The position numbers were made by a program, and so were the translations under genes. 64,000 nt of DNA, taken from contig JBBSLL010000011.1 in the NCBI GenBank assembly GCA_038255255.1, positions 1-64,000 of the forward strand, in the 5' to 3' direction. Of this stretch, positions 1 to 8,943 are shown piece by piece (the first letter of the stretch is position 1; each line of letters begins with the position of its first letter). The DNA is from JBBQNY01 sp038255255. Lineage in GTDB: Bacteria > Pseudomonadota > Gammaproteobacteria > Xanthomonadales > Ahniellaceae. The notes under the pieces were generated by a model. That model saw only the letters and a program-made list of their open reading frames with translations. It made no database searches and was not told where the DNA came from.

Positions 1-389
1 TGTCGAGCGGCGCCACGTTGGCGGCCAACCAGCTCGAGGAGCTCGCCACCGTGCTGGAGAGCGAGGCCGTGCTGGTGGGGCCCGAAGGTGCATTGTCCGG
101 TGTGCGCGCCGAACTGCTCGAGGACCTGGTCCGGCGCATCGCCGGGGTCCTGACGGTTCGCGACGCGCGACTGCTGATGTTGCGCGCGCCGCGTGCGCGC
201 ATCGAAGAAGTCCGCGCGCTGCTGCCGATTGCCGCGAACTCAATCCTGTTGAGTGTCGAAGGGCAGGGCGACGAGGTGGCGCTGCAGGCGATCTGCCCGA
301 GCGACGTCAACTGGCTGCAACTCGAGGGAATGAAGCGCGCCGGTGCCCATTCGCTGCTGGTGCTGCCGGTCGAGCGGATGCTGGCATGA
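1..389 (+). CDS. hisG: ATP phosphoribosyltransferase HisG, C-terminal part (5' end outside window)
   Basis: HisG catalyses the first step of histidine synthesis, joining ATP and PRPP. Only about the last 129 codons are present. The reading frame is open from base 3 and begins with a SSGATLAAN segment, which matches the end of the catalytic domain. The rest resembles the C-terminal regulatory domain of the long, hexameric HisG form, which binds histidine for feedback inhibition. The stop codon overlaps the hisD start by 4 nt (ATGA), so the two are probably translationally coupled. Assignment rests on family resemblance plus position directly upstream of hisD; the true start lies upstream. Confidence 0.93.
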   Translation, partial: SSGATLAANQLEELATVLESEAVLVGPEGALSGVRAELLEDLVRRIAGVLTVRDARLLMLRAPRARIEEVRALLPIAANSILLSVEGQGDEVALQAICPSDVNWLQLEGMKRAGAHSLLVLPVERMLA

Positions 390-1684
390 AGCGCTTCGAC
401 TGGAAGAGTCTCGAGGAAGATCAGCGATGCATTGCGCTGGCGCGGCCTGCGCTGGTCGATGGCGCGGGACTGGCCGCAGACGTCTCTCGCCTCCTGTCGC
501 AGGTGCGCGTGGACGGCGACAGCACGCTGCGCGCCCTGACGCGGCGCTTCGATGGCATAGAACTCGATCGCATCGAGGTGAGTGCGGAGGAATTCGCAGC
601 CGCCGAGGACAAAGTCGGGGCCGAGCTCAAACAGGCGCTGCGCGACGCACATGCACGCATCGACGCGTTCCATCGCGCGGGCATCGGGAAGGACTATGCG
701 GTCGAGACCGCACCCGGCGTGGTGTGTGAGCGGGTCGCGCGGCCGATCGGCTGCGTGGGCCTGTACGTGCCGGCCGGAAGCGCTCCGCTGCCGTCGACGG
801 CGCTGATGCTGGGCGTGCCATCCGCGCTCGCCGGGTGCCCGCAACGCATTCTTTGCACACCGCCGCGGCCCGACGGAAGTGTGGATTCCCTGACGCTGGT
901 TGCAGCTGCGCTGTGCGGGATTACGCGCGTCTTCAAACTGGGGGGCGTGCAGGCCGTCGCGGCGATGGCGTTCGGAACCGAATCGGTGCCGCGCTGCGAC
1001 AAGCTGTTTGGACCCGGCAACGCCTGGGTCACCGAGGCCAAGCGCCAGGTATCGTCGTTGCGCGACGGCGTGGCGATCGACATGGCAGCCGGTCCTTCCG
1101 AAGTGCTGGTCATCGCCGATTCGCGCGGCAATCCGGAGTGGATCGCGGCGGACCTCCTTGCGCAGGCCGAACACGGCCCCGACTCGCAGGTTCTGCTGGT
1201 CAGCGATTCATCCGGCCTGATCGACGCGGTGGAGCAGGCGCTGCGTACGCAGCTCGACCTCCTGCCGCGGCGCGATACCGCGGCACTGGCCCTCACGCAC
1301 GCGCGTGCAGTGCTGGTGCGCGACATGGCCGAGGCGGTGGAAGTCAGCAACGCCTACGCACCCGAACATCTGTTGCTGCATCTCGACGATGCGCGCCGCT
1401 GGCTGCCTGCCGTCGAGAATGCAGGGTCGGTGTTTCTCGGCAGATGGACGCCCGAGTCGCTCGGCGACTATGCGAGCGGGACCAACCACGTATTGCCAAC
1501 CGATCGCTGGGCGCGCTGCGTGAGCGGGCTGTCGGTGGCGAGTTTCCAGCGCCAGATGACGGTGCAGACTGCGAGCGCCGACGGGCTCCGGGAGTTGGCC
1601 CCCTGCGTGATCGCGCTGGCAAATGCTGAAGGCCTCGGCGCGCACGCGCGTGCGGTCCAAGTGCGACTCGGCGGTGTGGCATGA
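386..1684 (+). CDS. hisD: Histidinol dehydrogenase
   Basis: HisD performs the last two steps of histidine synthesis, the NAD-dependent oxidation of L-histidinol to L-histidine, with a zinc ion. The 432-residue product has the normal length. Visible family signatures are [38 protein letters not shown] and [10 protein letters not shown], which carry the zinc ligands and catalytic Glu/His residues of the family. The ATG overlaps the hisG stop by 4 nt, and its own stop overlaps the hisC start by 4 nt, so it is an internal operon gene. Confidence 0.97.
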   Translation: MKRFDWKSLEEDQRCIALARPALVDGAGLAADVSRLLSQVRVDGDSTLRALTRRFDGIELDRIEVSAEEFAAAEDKVGAELKQALRDAHARIDAFHRAGIGKDYAVETAPGVVCERVARPIGCVGLYVPAGSAPLPSTALMLGVPSALAGCPQRILCTPPRPDGSVDSLTLVAAALCGITRVFKLGGVQAVAAMAFGTESVPRCDKLFGPGNAWVTEAKRQVSSLRDGVAIDMAAGPSEVLVIADSRGNPEWIAADLLAQAEHGPDSQVLLVSDSSGLIDAVEQALRTQLDLLPRRDTAALALTHARAVLVRDMAEAVEVSNAYAPEHLLLHLDDARRWLPAVENAGSVFLGRWTPESLGDYASGTNHVLPTDRWARCVSGLSVASFQRQMTVQTASADGLRELAPCVIALANAEGLGAHARAVQVRLGGVA

Positions 1685-2823
1685 GCGTGCTCGACCTCAT
1701 TCGCCCGGAATTGCGCGCGATGCCGGGCTATTCCTCGGCGCGCATGGAATCTGGCAGCACCGGCGTGCTGCTCAACGCCAACGAGTCGCCGTGGCCGCAG
1801 GATGCTTCGCGGCCGCTACACCGTTATCCCGATCCGCAGCCGAGCGCGCTTCGTGAGCAAATGGCGGCCCTGTACGGCGTGCGCGCATCGCAACTGCTCA
1901 TCGGGCGCGGCAGCGACGAGGCCATCGACCTGCTGGTCCGTGCGTTCTGCCGGGCCGGTCGCGATGCCATCCTCGTGCAGTCGCCGACCTTCGGCATGTA
2001 CGCGGTGGCGGCGGCGGTGCAGGACTGCGCGGTACTCGACGCGCCGCTGGCGCTGGATCGCGGGCAGCCTTTCGATGTGGACGTGGTCTTGCGGTCGGTG
2101 ACGCCTGCGACGCGTCTCGTATTCGTATGCTCGCCCAACAACCCAACGGGTGGGCTGGTCTCGCGCGCCGACGTGTTGCGGCTTGCCGCGGCGCTCGCCG
2201 GTCGCGCGCTGGTGGTGCTCGACGAGGCCTATATCGAATTTGCGGACATGCCCAGTCTCGCGGGCGACGTCGCCACCACGCCCAACCTGGCGGTGTTGCG
2301 AACCTTGTCGAAAGCGCACGCGCTGGCAGGAGCCCGCATCGGGGCGTTGATTGCCGCGCCTGCCATCATCGACGTGTTGCGCCGGATCATGGCGCCGTAT
2401 CCTTTGCCCACGCCGTGCGTCGATGCGGCGCTTGCCGCGCTCGCGCCGGCATCCCTGCGCGCGACCGCAAGTCGGCTCGCACTTATCAAGGTGGAGCGCG
2501 ATCGCCTCGCCCGCGCATGCGACGAGCTCGACTGCGTACGCGAGGTTCTGCCTTCGCAGGCGAATTTCCTGTGCGTGCGGTTCGTGGATGCCGTCGCTGC
2601 ACTGTCGCGACTTGGCATGGCAGGCCTCATCGTACGGGATGTGCGTCGGCATGAGGCTTTGGCAGATGCCCTGCGCATCAGCATCGGTTTGCGGGAGGAG
2701 AATGATCGCGTGATCGCGGCGCTTGCCGCTGAGTCGGTTCTCTGTTCGACAAGCTCCCCCCCGAAGGTTTCCGCGGGCCTGGCAACGCCTGGGACCACAA
2801 GGTCCGGAGCAGGACTCGCATGA
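1681..2823 (+). CDS. hisC: Histidinol-phosphate aminotransferase
   Basis: HisC is a PLP-dependent fold-type I aminotransferase that makes histidinol phosphate from imidazole-acetol phosphate and glutamate. The 380-residue product shows [10 protein letters not shown] near the N-terminus, the [11 protein letters not shown] motif, LDEAYIEF and the PLP-lysine segment [15 protein letters not shown]. The ATGA start overlap with hisD and the ATGA overlap with hisB place it inside the operon. The last ~28 residues (after [11 protein letters not shown]) are Ser/Thr/Gly/Pro-rich and do not look like the usual HisC C-terminus. They may be read-through of a formerly non-coding spacer. Confidence 0.96.
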   Translation: MSVLDLIRPELRAMPGYSSARMESGSTGVLLNANESPWPQDASRPLHRYPDPQPSALREQMAALYGVRASQLLIGRGSDEAIDLLVRAFCRAGRDAILVQSPTFGMYAVAAAVQDCAVLDAPLALDRGQPFDVDVVLRSVTPATRLVFVCSPNNPTGGLVSRADVLRLAAALAGRALVVLDEAYIEFADMPSLAGDVATTPNLAVLRTLSKAHALAGARIGALIAAPAIIDVLRRIMAPYPLPTPCVDAALAALAPASLRATASRLALIKVERDRLARACDELDCVREVLPSQANFLCVRFVDAVAALSRLGMAGLIVRDVRRHEALADALRISIGLREENDRVIAALAAESVLCSTSSPPKVSAGLATPGTTRSGAGLA

Positions 2824-3941
2824 GCTCGCAACGGATACTGTTCGTCGATCGCGACGGCACCCTCATTGAAGAACCCTCCGACCAGCAGGTCGACCGCATC
2901 GACAAGGTCGCGCTGGTGCCGGGCGTCATCGCCGCCCTGCAGCGCATCGTCGCCTCGGGTTTCGAGCTGGTGATGGTCACCAATCAGGACGGGCTCGGCA
3001 CCCCGGCATTTCCGCAAGCCGATTTCGATGCGCCGCAGCGCTTCCTGCTCGATCTGCTGGCCTCGCAGGGCATCACGTTCCGCGAAGTGCTGATCGACCC
3101 GCACGCGGAGGGCGATCCCGCAGGCCTGCAGACGCGCAAGCCTGCCGTCGGCATGGCCATGCACTACCTGCGCGATCGAAACATCGACCTTGCGGCAAGC
3201 GCGATGGTGGGTGATCGCGACACCGACATCGGGTTTGCGGCCAACCTCGGCGTGCGGGGTTTTCGTCTGGACAACACTCTCGACTGGTCCGACATCGCCC
3301 ATGCCCTGTGCGACGCTCCACGCATCGCGGCGGTGGAGCGGACGACGAAGGAAACGCGCGTGCGCGTGCGCGTCGACCTCGATCGCAGCGCGCCGGCAAC
3401 TGTTGCGAGCGGACTGGGGTTCTTCGACCACATGCTCGAGCAACTCGCGCGGCATGGCGGATTCCAGATGGACCTCGTCTGCAACGGCGATCTGGAGATC
3501 GACGAGCACCACACCGTGGAGGATTGCGCGCTGACGCTCGGGCAGGCTCTGCGCGAAGCCATCGGCGACAAGCGCGGCATTGCGCGGTTTGCGCATGCCG
3601 ACGCATCCCGCGACGACGCGGCGGACGCGGCGGGTGTCGTGGAGATCGCGCTGCCCATGGACGATGCGCTGGCGTCTGTCGCGCTCGACTGGTCGGGACG
3701 TCCGTTCTTCGTGTTCGACGGCGCGTTTGCGCGGGAGCAGGTCGGCGACCTGCCGACCGAGCTTGTGCCGCATTTCTTCCGGTCGTTGTGCGATGCGGCC
3801 GGCATGAACCTGCATTTGCGGGTGCGCGGCGACAATACGCATCACCAGGTCGAGGCCTGTTTCAAAATCGTCGGGCGCGCGCTGCGCGCGGCTTCGCGCC
3901 GCGCTGGCGTGGAGCTGCCCACCACCAAGGGCCTGTTGTGA
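2820..3941 (+). CDS. hisB: Bifunctional histidinol-phosphatase / imidazoleglycerol-phosphate dehydratase
   Basis: This fused HisB carries an N-terminal HAD-type histidinol-phosphatase (residues ~1-165, nucleophile motif FVDRDGTLIEEP) and a C-terminal imidazoleglycerol-phosphate dehydratase (from ~175, with FFDHMLEQLARHGGF, DEHHTVEDCALTLGQAL and DNTHHQVEACFK metal-binding His clusters). The fusion is typical of gammaproteobacteria. In the phosphatase domain, the loop that in E. coli HisB carries zinc-binding cysteines (CPH...C.C) reads DPHAEGDPAGLQTRKP here and has no cysteine, so that structural zinc is probably absent. The gene overlaps hisC by 4 nt and hisH by 4 nt (GTGA). Confidence 0.96.
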   Translation: MSSQRILFVDRDGTLIEEPSDQQVDRIDKVALVPGVIAALQRIVASGFELVMVTNQDGLGTPAFPQADFDAPQRFLLDLLASQGITFREVLIDPHAEGDPAGLQTRKPAVGMAMHYLRDRNIDLAASAMVGDRDTDIGFAANLGVRGFRLDNTLDWSDIAHALCDAPRIAAVERTTKETRVRVRVDLDRSAPATVASGLGFFDHMLEQLARHGGFQMDLVCNGDLEIDEHHTVEDCALTLGQALREAIGDKRGIARFAHADASRDDAADAAGVVEIALPMDDALASVALDWSGRPFFVFDGAFAREQVGDLPTELVPHFFRSLCDAAGMNLHLRVRGDNTHHQVEACFKIVGRALRAASRRAGVELPTTKGLL

Positions 3942-4555
3942 GTTCGCGACCGGGCGGGGACGTGGTGATTGTCGACGCCGGCGGTGCCAATCTCGGGTCG
4001 GTTCGGTATGCGCTCGAGCGCCTCGGCGCAAGTCCCCGCGTTTCGAGCGACGCCGCGACGATCGCAGCGGCCGAACGCGTGATCCTGCCGGGCGTCGGCT
4101 CGGCATCCTCCGGCATGCGACGGCTCGAGGAACTCGGCCTCGTCAACTGCGTGCGTGGCCTGCAGCAGCCATTGCTAGGCGTGTGCCTCGGCATGCAACT
4201 GCTTTTCACGCACAGCGCCGAAGGCGACACGTCCATGCTCGACCTCGCACCCGGAAACGTGGAAGCCTTGCGGAGTTCACCAGGCATCCGCGTGCCGCAC
4301 ATGGGCTGGAACAGGCTGGAGATCCAGCGCGATTCGCTGCTGCTGGAAGGCGTCGCGGAGGGTTCGCACGTCTACTTCGTGCACGGTTTCGCAGCGCCAG
4401 GCTCGCATCCGGCGGTGATCGCCTCGACGACGCATGGCGAGACATTCGCCGCGGCGATCGCGGCGGGCAACCGCTTTGGCGTGCAGTTCCATCCGGAGCG
4501 GTCCGCGGCGGTGGGCGCGCGTGTCCTGGCCAATTTCCTGGCGCTACCCGCGTGA
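3938..4555 (+). CDS. hisH: Imidazole glycerol phosphate synthase, glutaminase subunit HisH
   Basis: HisH hydrolyses glutamine and passes ammonia to HisF for the ring-closing step that yields imidazole glycerol phosphate and AICAR. The 205-residue product is a class I glutamine amidotransferase with nucleophile Cys83 in GVCLGMQ and the His185/Glu187 pair in QFHPERS. The start is taken as the GTG overlapping the hisB stop (GTGA). The open frame extends much further upstream but only as an alternative frame inside hisB, and homology begins at VVIVDAGGANLGSV. The gene overlaps hisA by 4 nt. Confidence 0.96.
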   Translation: MSSRPGGDVVIVDAGGANLGSVRYALERLGASPRVSSDAATIAAAERVILPGVGSASSGMRRLEELGLVNCVRGLQQPLLGVCLGMQLLFTHSAEGDTSMLDLAPGNVEALRSSPGIRVPHMGWNRLEIQRDSLLLEGVAEGSHVYFVHGFAAPGSHPAVIASTTHGETFAAAIAAGNRFGVQFHPERSAAVGARVLANFLALPA

Positions 4556-5304
4556 GCGCCGTGGAACCGAAGACTTTCACCGTCTACCCCGCCATCGATG
4601 TTCGCGGGGGGCACGTGGTGCGGCTGACCCAGGGCGACTATTCGCGCGAGCAGCGCTACGGCGACGACCCGCTTGCCTTGGCGCGTGATTACGCCGAGGC
4701 CGGCGCCGAGTGGCTGCACCTGGTCGACCTCGATGCCGCGCGTGACGGCGCCTACTCGTTGCATCGGCTGGTCAGCCGTATTCACGCAGAAACGGGTTTG
4801 CGGGTGCAGACGGGCGGCGGCGTGCGCAAGGACTCCGACGTCGAGGCGTTGCTGGCCGCGGGAGCGGATCGAGTGGTGGTCGGAACCCTCTCGGTCACCC
4901 AGCCGGAGACTGTCGTTGAGTGGCTGGGCCAGTTCGGAGCCGAGCGCATCTGCGTCGCCATGGACGTGCGCAAGGACCCGTCGGGCCGTTGGTGCGCCGC
5001 CACCCAGGGGTGGACCGAGATGCATCAAGTGGAAGCAATCCCTCTGTTGAGAAAACTGAAGGAGAATGGATTGCAGCATGTTATTAGTACAGACATAGAT
5101 CGTGACGGCATGATGGGAGGACCAGCGCTCGACTGGTATGCGATGCTCGCCCGGCAACTGCCCGTGCTTCAGGTACAGGGCTCGGGCGGGGTGGCTACGC
5201 TCGAGGACGTGCGCGCGCTGCGGGCCCGCGGCTGCAGCGGGGCGATCATCGGACGGGCCTTGCTGGAAGGCCGGTTCACCCTGACCGAAGCGCTCCAGTG
5301 CTGA
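4552..5304 (+). CDS. hisA: ProFAR isomerase HisA
   Basis: HisA isomerises ProFAR to PRFAR by an Amadori rearrangement. The 250-residue (beta/alpha)8-barrel protein shows [18 protein letters not shown] at its N-terminus with the catalytic Asp, the phosphate-binding QTGGGVRK and GSGGV loops, and [14 protein letters not shown] containing the second catalytic Asp. The start is the GTG that overlaps the hisH stop. An open frame reaches back to about 4183 but lies inside hisH and carries no HisA similarity. The 3' end overlaps hisF by 7 nt. Confidence 0.95.
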   Translation: MSAVEPKTFTVYPAIDVRGGHVVRLTQGDYSREQRYGDDPLALARDYAEAGAEWLHLVDLDAARDGAYSLHRLVSRIHAETGLRVQTGGGVRKDSDVEALLAAGADRVVVGTLSVTQPETVVEWLGQFGAERICVAMDVRKDPSGRWCAATQGWTEMHQVEAIPLLRKLKENGLQHVISTDIDRDGMMGGPALDWYAMLARQLPVLQVQGSGGVATLEDVRALRARGCSGAIIGRALLEGRFTLTEALQC

Positions 5305-6074
5305 CCCGGCGGATCATCGCCTGCCTGGACGTTCGCGACGGACGCGTGGTCAAGGGCGTGCGCTTCGGCGACCACGTCGACATGGGCGACATCGGCGAAC
5401 TTGCAAAGCGCTATCGCGACGACGGCGCTGACGAACTGGTGTTCTACGACATCTCAGCAAGTCCCGAACGACGCACGGTCGATCCAGCCTGGGTCGAGAG
5501 GACCGCGCGGCTGCTCGACATCCCCTTCTGCGTGGCCGGGGGCATCGACTCGGTCGATTCCGCGCGCGTCGTGCTGCGAGCAGGCGCGGACAAGATATCC
5601 GTCAACTCCCCGGCGCTCCGGCGACCGGCGCTCGTCCCGAAACTCGCCGCAGCTTTTGGCAGCCAGTGCGTCGTGGTGGGAATCGACTCGCTGCGTGATG
5701 CCGATGGCGAGTGGCATGTGCGGCGCGACGCGGGTTCGAGTACTGCCATCACGGCGTTGCCCATGCGGACGCTGGACTGGATCGAACAGGTGCAGGAACT
5801 CGGAGCCGGAGAGATCGTGCTCAACTGCATGGGTTCCGACGGAACACGCGCCGGCTACGACATCGCCCAACTCAAGGCTGCCCGAGCACTCTGCAGGGTG
5901 CCGCTGATCGCGTCGGGTGGCGCTGGAACTGTGGAGCACTTCCAGTCTGCTTTTGCCGAAGCCGACGTGGACGGCGCGCTCGCGGCGTCGGTGTTTCACG
6001 ACGGCACGCTGCGCATTCCCGAGTTGAAGCGCGACTTGCGCGAGCGCGGAGTCGAGGTACGCGAGAATGGATGA
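5298..6074 (+). CDS. hisF: Imidazole glycerol phosphate synthase, cyclase subunit HisF
   Basis: HisF forms the imidazole ring using ammonia delivered by HisH. The 258-residue barrel protein begins at a GTG (5298) and shows [20 protein letters not shown] with catalytic Asp11, the phosphate-binding segments [12 protein letters not shown] and [11 protein letters not shown], and [13 protein letters not shown] carrying the second catalytic Asp. It overlaps hisA by 7 nt and hisIE by 8 nt, consistent with coupled translation and with the one-to-one stoichiometry expected for the HisHF complex. Confidence 0.96.
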   Translation: MLTRRIIACLDVRDGRVVKGVRFGDHVDMGDIGELAKRYRDDGADELVFYDISASPERRTVDPAWVERTARLLDIPFCVAGGIDSVDSARVVLRAGADKISVNSPALRRPALVPKLAAAFGSQCVVVGIDSLRDADGEWHVRRDAGSSTAITALPMRTLDWIEQVQELGAGEIVLNCMGSDGTRAGYDIAQLKAARALCRVPLIASGGAGTVEHFQSAFAEADVDGALAASVFHDGTLRIPELKRDLRERGVEVRENG

Positions 6075-6723
6075 CATGCCTTCCTACGCAGCATTCGAGC
6101 CCGCCTTCGACGTGGCGACGCTTGCCTGGGGCAAGCAGGACGGCTTGCTGCCCGTCATCGTGCAACATGCGATCACCCTGCAGGTGCTGATGCTCGGTTA
6201 CATGGACCGCGCCGCGTTCGATGCAACGCTTGCGTCGCGGCGCGTGACCTTTTTCTCCCGCAGCCGCCAGCGTCTCTGGATCAAGGGCGAATCCTCGGGA
6301 AACTTCCTGGACCTGGTCGGGATCGAGGTCGATTGCGACAGCGATACGCTGCTCGTGCGCGCACTGCCGCATGGCCCGACGTGTCATCTTGGTACGAAGA
6401 GTTGTTTTCCGGATGCGCCCGCCAATTTCCTCGCCGAGCTCGACGCGCTGATCGACGCGCGGGTGAGTGAGCGGCCGCCGGGCAGCTACACGACGCGGCT
6501 GCTCGATGCGGGTATCGCGCGCATTGCGCAGAAAGTCGGCGAAGAGGGAGTCGAGGTGGCGTTGGCTGCCGTGACCGGCGCGTCCGCGGATGCGGGCGCC
6601 GATACGCTGCTCGACGAATCCGCCGACCTCGTCTATCACCTGCTGGTGCTGCTGCACGCGCGTGGCTACAACCTCCAGCAACTCGCGGTCACGCTCGCCG
6701 CCCGACACGCCGCGAAGGCTTGA
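6067..6723 (+). CDS. hisI: Bifunctional phosphoribosyl-AMP cyclohydrolase / phosphoribosyl-ATP pyrophosphatase
   Basis: This HisIE fusion carries out steps two and three of histidine synthesis. The N-terminal cyclohydrolase half (residues ~1-115) has [20 protein letters not shown] and the metal-binding cysteines in DCDSDTL and GPTCH. The C-terminal pyrophosphatase half (from ~125) has the Glu-rich helix [13 protein letters not shown] and [14 protein letters not shown]. Length (218 residues) is normal. It is the last gene of the operon; the following 170 bp contain palindromic repeats and no further his gene. Confidence 0.96.
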   Translation: MDDMPSYAAFEPAFDVATLAWGKQDGLLPVIVQHAITLQVLMLGYMDRAAFDATLASRRVTFFSRSRQRLWIKGESSGNFLDLVGIEVDCDSDTLLVRALPHGPTCHLGTKSCFPDAPANFLAELDALIDARVSERPPGSYTTRLLDAGIARIAQKVGEEGVEVALAAVTGASADAGADTLLDESADLVYHLLVLLHARGYNLQQLAVTLAARHAAKA

Positions 6724-6762
6724 AACGACGGCTCAGTGTTGTTGCGCAAGCGGCGCTTTATT

Positions 6763-6882
6763 TCCCTCTCTCTCCCGGAGAAGGATAGAGGGTGAGGGTC
6801 CGAAGAAATCGGGGGGAATCGAGCTAGCAAGAGAGCCGTCGACCGCGGACAAGATCGCACCCTCTCCCTCCGGGAAGGAGGT
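6763..6882. repeat. Pair of CCCTCTCCC/GGGAGAGGG REP-like palindromes
   Basis: The 170 bp spacer between hisIE and the convergent mtnC gene holds two related imperfect palindromes: CCCTCTCTCTCCCGGAGAAG followed by AGAGGGTGAGGG (6763-6800), and ACCCTCTCCCTCCGGGAAGG (6860-6879). Related sequences lie inside icmF (50383-50422) and at 53955-53983. As RNA they would fold between two convergent transcription units, so they may also serve as a terminator region, though no clear U-run follows. Confidence 0.6.
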
Positions 6883-6893
6883 TCGTATGGCAG

Positions 6894-7589
6894 CTACGGA
6901 ATCTCTGCGAACGAGGTGACGCGCGGGTGTCCGTTGGCCGCGTCGCCGGTGCGCGGCTCCGGATAATCCTCGCGCCGGTCGACCAGTACCGTCGCCAGTC
7001 CCGCTTCGCGCGCCGCATCGAGTTCGGCGACGATGTCCGACAGGAACACGAGCTGCGAAGGCTCGGCTGCAAGGCCCGAAGCGATGCGCGCGTAGCTGGC
7101 GGAATCGCGCTTGCCGCCGATTTCGGTGTCGAACCATGCTTCGACCAGCGGTGAGAGATCACCCTGTTCGCTGTAGCCGAAAAAGAGCTTCTGCGCGGCG
7201 ACGGAGCCGGACGAGTACACGGCGATGCGGCGACCCGATTCATGCCAGGTGCGCAGCGCCTGCGCTGCGTCGGCGTAGAAGTGGGCCTTGAAGTCTCCGC
7301 GCGCATAGCCTTCGCGCCAGAGCATTCCCTGCAACGCCTTGAGCGCGGTGTGCTTGCGATCCTGGTCGATCCATCCCTGCAGCGTCTCGGCGATGACGCG
7401 ATCGTCGCAGGCGCCGCCGAGTTCCATCGCCACGGCGTCGAGCCAGCGGCGTACCTCGGGGTCCGCGCCTTGCTCTTCCACGAAGCGCGGCATGCGTGCG
7501 CGCGCATACGGAAACAGTACGTCCTTGACGAACGCGATGCTGCTGGTTGTTCCTTCGATATCGGTGAGGATCAACGGTGCAGGCTTCAT
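6894..7589 (-). CDS. mtnC: Acireductone synthase (enolase-phosphatase E1)
   Basis: MtnC enolises and dephosphorylates 2,3-diketo-5-methylthiopentyl-1-phosphate in the methionine salvage pathway. The 231-residue HAD-superfamily protein begins with the motif [12 protein letters not shown], where Asp is the nucleophile. It continues with [16 protein letters not shown] (motif II) and [16 protein letters not shown] (motif III), all typical of the E1 family. It overlaps mtnD by 4 nt and is the last gene of an mtnB-mtnD-mtnC operon on the minus strand. Confidence 0.95.
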   Translation of the reverse strand: MKPAPLILTDIEGTTSSIAFVKDVLFPYARARMPRFVEEQGADPEVRRWLDAVAMELGGACDDRVIAETLQGWIDQDRKHTALKALQGMLWREGYARGDFKAHFYADAAQALRTWHESGRRIAVYSSGSVAAQKLFFGYSEQGDLSPLVEAWFDTEIGGKRDSASYARIASGLAAEPSQLVFLSDIVAELDAAREAGLATVLVDRREDYPEPRTGDAANGHPRVTSFAEIP

Positions 7590-8158
7590 GGTTCCCGGTC
7601 GTCGAGCGCGGAGCCCACTTCGAACCGGGGGAACCGTCGCGCGATGTCGCTGCCCGTGAAGTGCCCAACCCAGCCGTCGGGCTGCGTGAAGAAACGGATC
7701 GCCACGAAATTCGGCTCAGGTCCCATGTCAAACCAGTGCGTGGTGCTGTCCGGAACCGAGATCAGGTCATCCTTGACGCAGGTGATCTCGTACACGCGAT
7801 CGGCCACGTGCAGTGTGAACAATCCGGAACCTGCCACGAAGAACCGCACTTCGTCTTCCTTGTGGAAGTGCTCCTCGAGGAACTTGCCGCGCATCTCTTC
7901 GCGTTGCGGGTGATCCGGCGACAGGCTCACCACATCGACGCTCCTGAAGCCGCGCTCGTTCGAAATGCGATCGATGTCGGTGCGGTAGGCGGCCATGATC
8001 ACTTCCGGCGAATCGCCCGGATGGATCTGCTGCGTCGCCTGCCACCGCTCGAATCCGACATTGATCGCGGCAAGCTCGCTGCGCATCGCATCAAAGTCCC
8101 GCGTGTCGAGCAGCGCGACTCCCGGATCCGCTTCACCGAAAATGCGCAGGCGACTCAT
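7586..8158 (-). CDS. mtnD: Acireductone dioxygenase
   Basis: MtnD (ARD) oxidises acireductone to the 2-keto acid precursor of methionine plus formate, or with nickel by the off-pathway route. The 190-residue cupin shows the metal ligands His97, His99 and Glu103 in [16 protein letters not shown] and His141 in [10 protein letters not shown]. The start chosen is the ATG (8158) in the ATGA overlap with mtnB. The open frame continues 44 codons further inside mtnB without similarity. Cytoplasmic enzyme, part of the mtnBDC operon. Confidence 0.95.
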   Translation of the reverse strand: MSRLRIFGEADPGVALLDTRDFDAMRSELAAINVGFERWQATQQIHPGDSPEVIMAAYRTDIDRISNERGFRSVDVVSLSPDHPQREEMRGKFLEEHFHKEDEVRFFVAGSGLFTLHVADRVYEITCVKDDLISVPDSTTHWFDMGPEPNFVAIRFFTQPDGWVGHFTGSDIARRFPRFEVGSALDDREP

Positions 8159-8805
8159 GATGCCGCCCGCAGGCGCAGGAGTTCGAGTTCGCAGCCGAGC
8201 AGGTACTCGAATGCTTCCAGGTGACGCCGTGCCTCGGTGATGTGCCGGCCCCACGCGTACAGTCCGTGGCCCTCGATGAGGTAGCCCCACAAGCCCGGAC
8301 GTTCGAGCAGTGACTCGACCTGCGCGGCGAGTGCTGGCATGTCCTGGGTGTTCGCAAGGACCGGGATGTCCATCGTCGCGGCATGCGTCGAATTGCCGGC
8401 GAAGGCCTTGAGCAGCTCGTAGTTTCCCAGTCGCACGTGACCCTGCGCCGCGAACAGGCGCGAGGCGACGGTCTGGGTCTGCGAATGCGTGTGAAGCACA
8501 CAGCCGACGCTGTCGAAGCGGCGATACAACTGCGTGTGCAGCAGCGTCTCCGCCGAGGGCTTCGCGTTGCTGCCGACCGCGCGACCGTCGAAGTCGACGA
8601 CCATGATGTCCTTTTCGGTGAGGTGTCCCTTGTCGCGCCCGCTGACGGTGATCGCGGCGTGCCTGTCGTCGATCCGGACCGAGAAATTGCTCGAGGTCGC
8701 GGGCGTGTATCCCGCGGCAGCGAGCTCACGGGTGTTGACGATGATCTCGCCCGCCGCGTGCAGACGGCGGCGTTCGTCGTAGGGAAGGGCGGTGACTGCG
8801 TTCAT
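8155..8805 (-). CDS. mtnB: Methylthioribulose-1-phosphate dehydratase
   Basis: MtnB dehydrates 5-methylthioribulose-1-phosphate. It is a zinc enzyme of the class II aldolase/adducin family. The 216-residue product shows [25 protein letters not shown], the zinc-binding [13 protein letters not shown] and the later zinc histidine in [11 protein letters not shown]. It is the first gene of the mtnB-mtnD-mtnC operon. The upstream spacer (8806-8943) carries a pair of REP-like palindromes. No mtnA or mtnK-type gene is present next to it. Confidence 0.94.
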   Translation of the reverse strand: MNAVTALPYDERRRLHAAGEIIVNTRELAAAGYTPATSSNFSVRIDDRHAAITVSGRDKGHLTEKDIMVVDFDGRAVGSNAKPSAETLLHTQLYRRFDSVGCVLHTHSQTQTVASRLFAAQGHVRLGNYELLKAFAGNSTHAATMDIPVLANTQDMPALAAQVESLLERPGLWGYLIEGHGLYAWGRHITEARRHLEAFEYLLGCELELLRLRAAS

Positions 8806-8814
8806 ACCGCAATT

Positions 8815-8893
8815 GTAGAGCGGAGCTGCGCTCCGCTGCTCTGCAAATTCGCCGTGCCTCTGACCGTGCAGCCGAGCAAGCTCGGCTCTACAA
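8815..8893. repeat. Inverted pair of GTAGAGC-type REP palindromes
   Basis: Two palindromes in opposite orientation lie between mtnB and the permease gene: GTAGAGCGGAGCTGCGCTCC (from 8815, GCGGAGC-TG-GCTCCGC-like stem) and GCAGCCGAGCAAGCTCGGCT ending in CTAC (8868-8891). The same paired arrangement, with the same outer GTAGAGC ends, recurs at 35294-35369 and inside icmF at 48462-48540. This is the classic shape of a BIME, two REPs in inverted orientation. Confidence 0.75.
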
Positions 8894-8943
8894 CAGCTGA
8901 CGGCGCGATCGCTCGCGCCGTCGTGACGTGCTCTACGGCTGGT

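Noticed and set aside
2229..4106. 625-codon open frame antisense to hisC, hisB and hisH
   Set aside because: Arg/His-rich composition, no recognisable domain, and it lies on the opposite strand of three essential genes.
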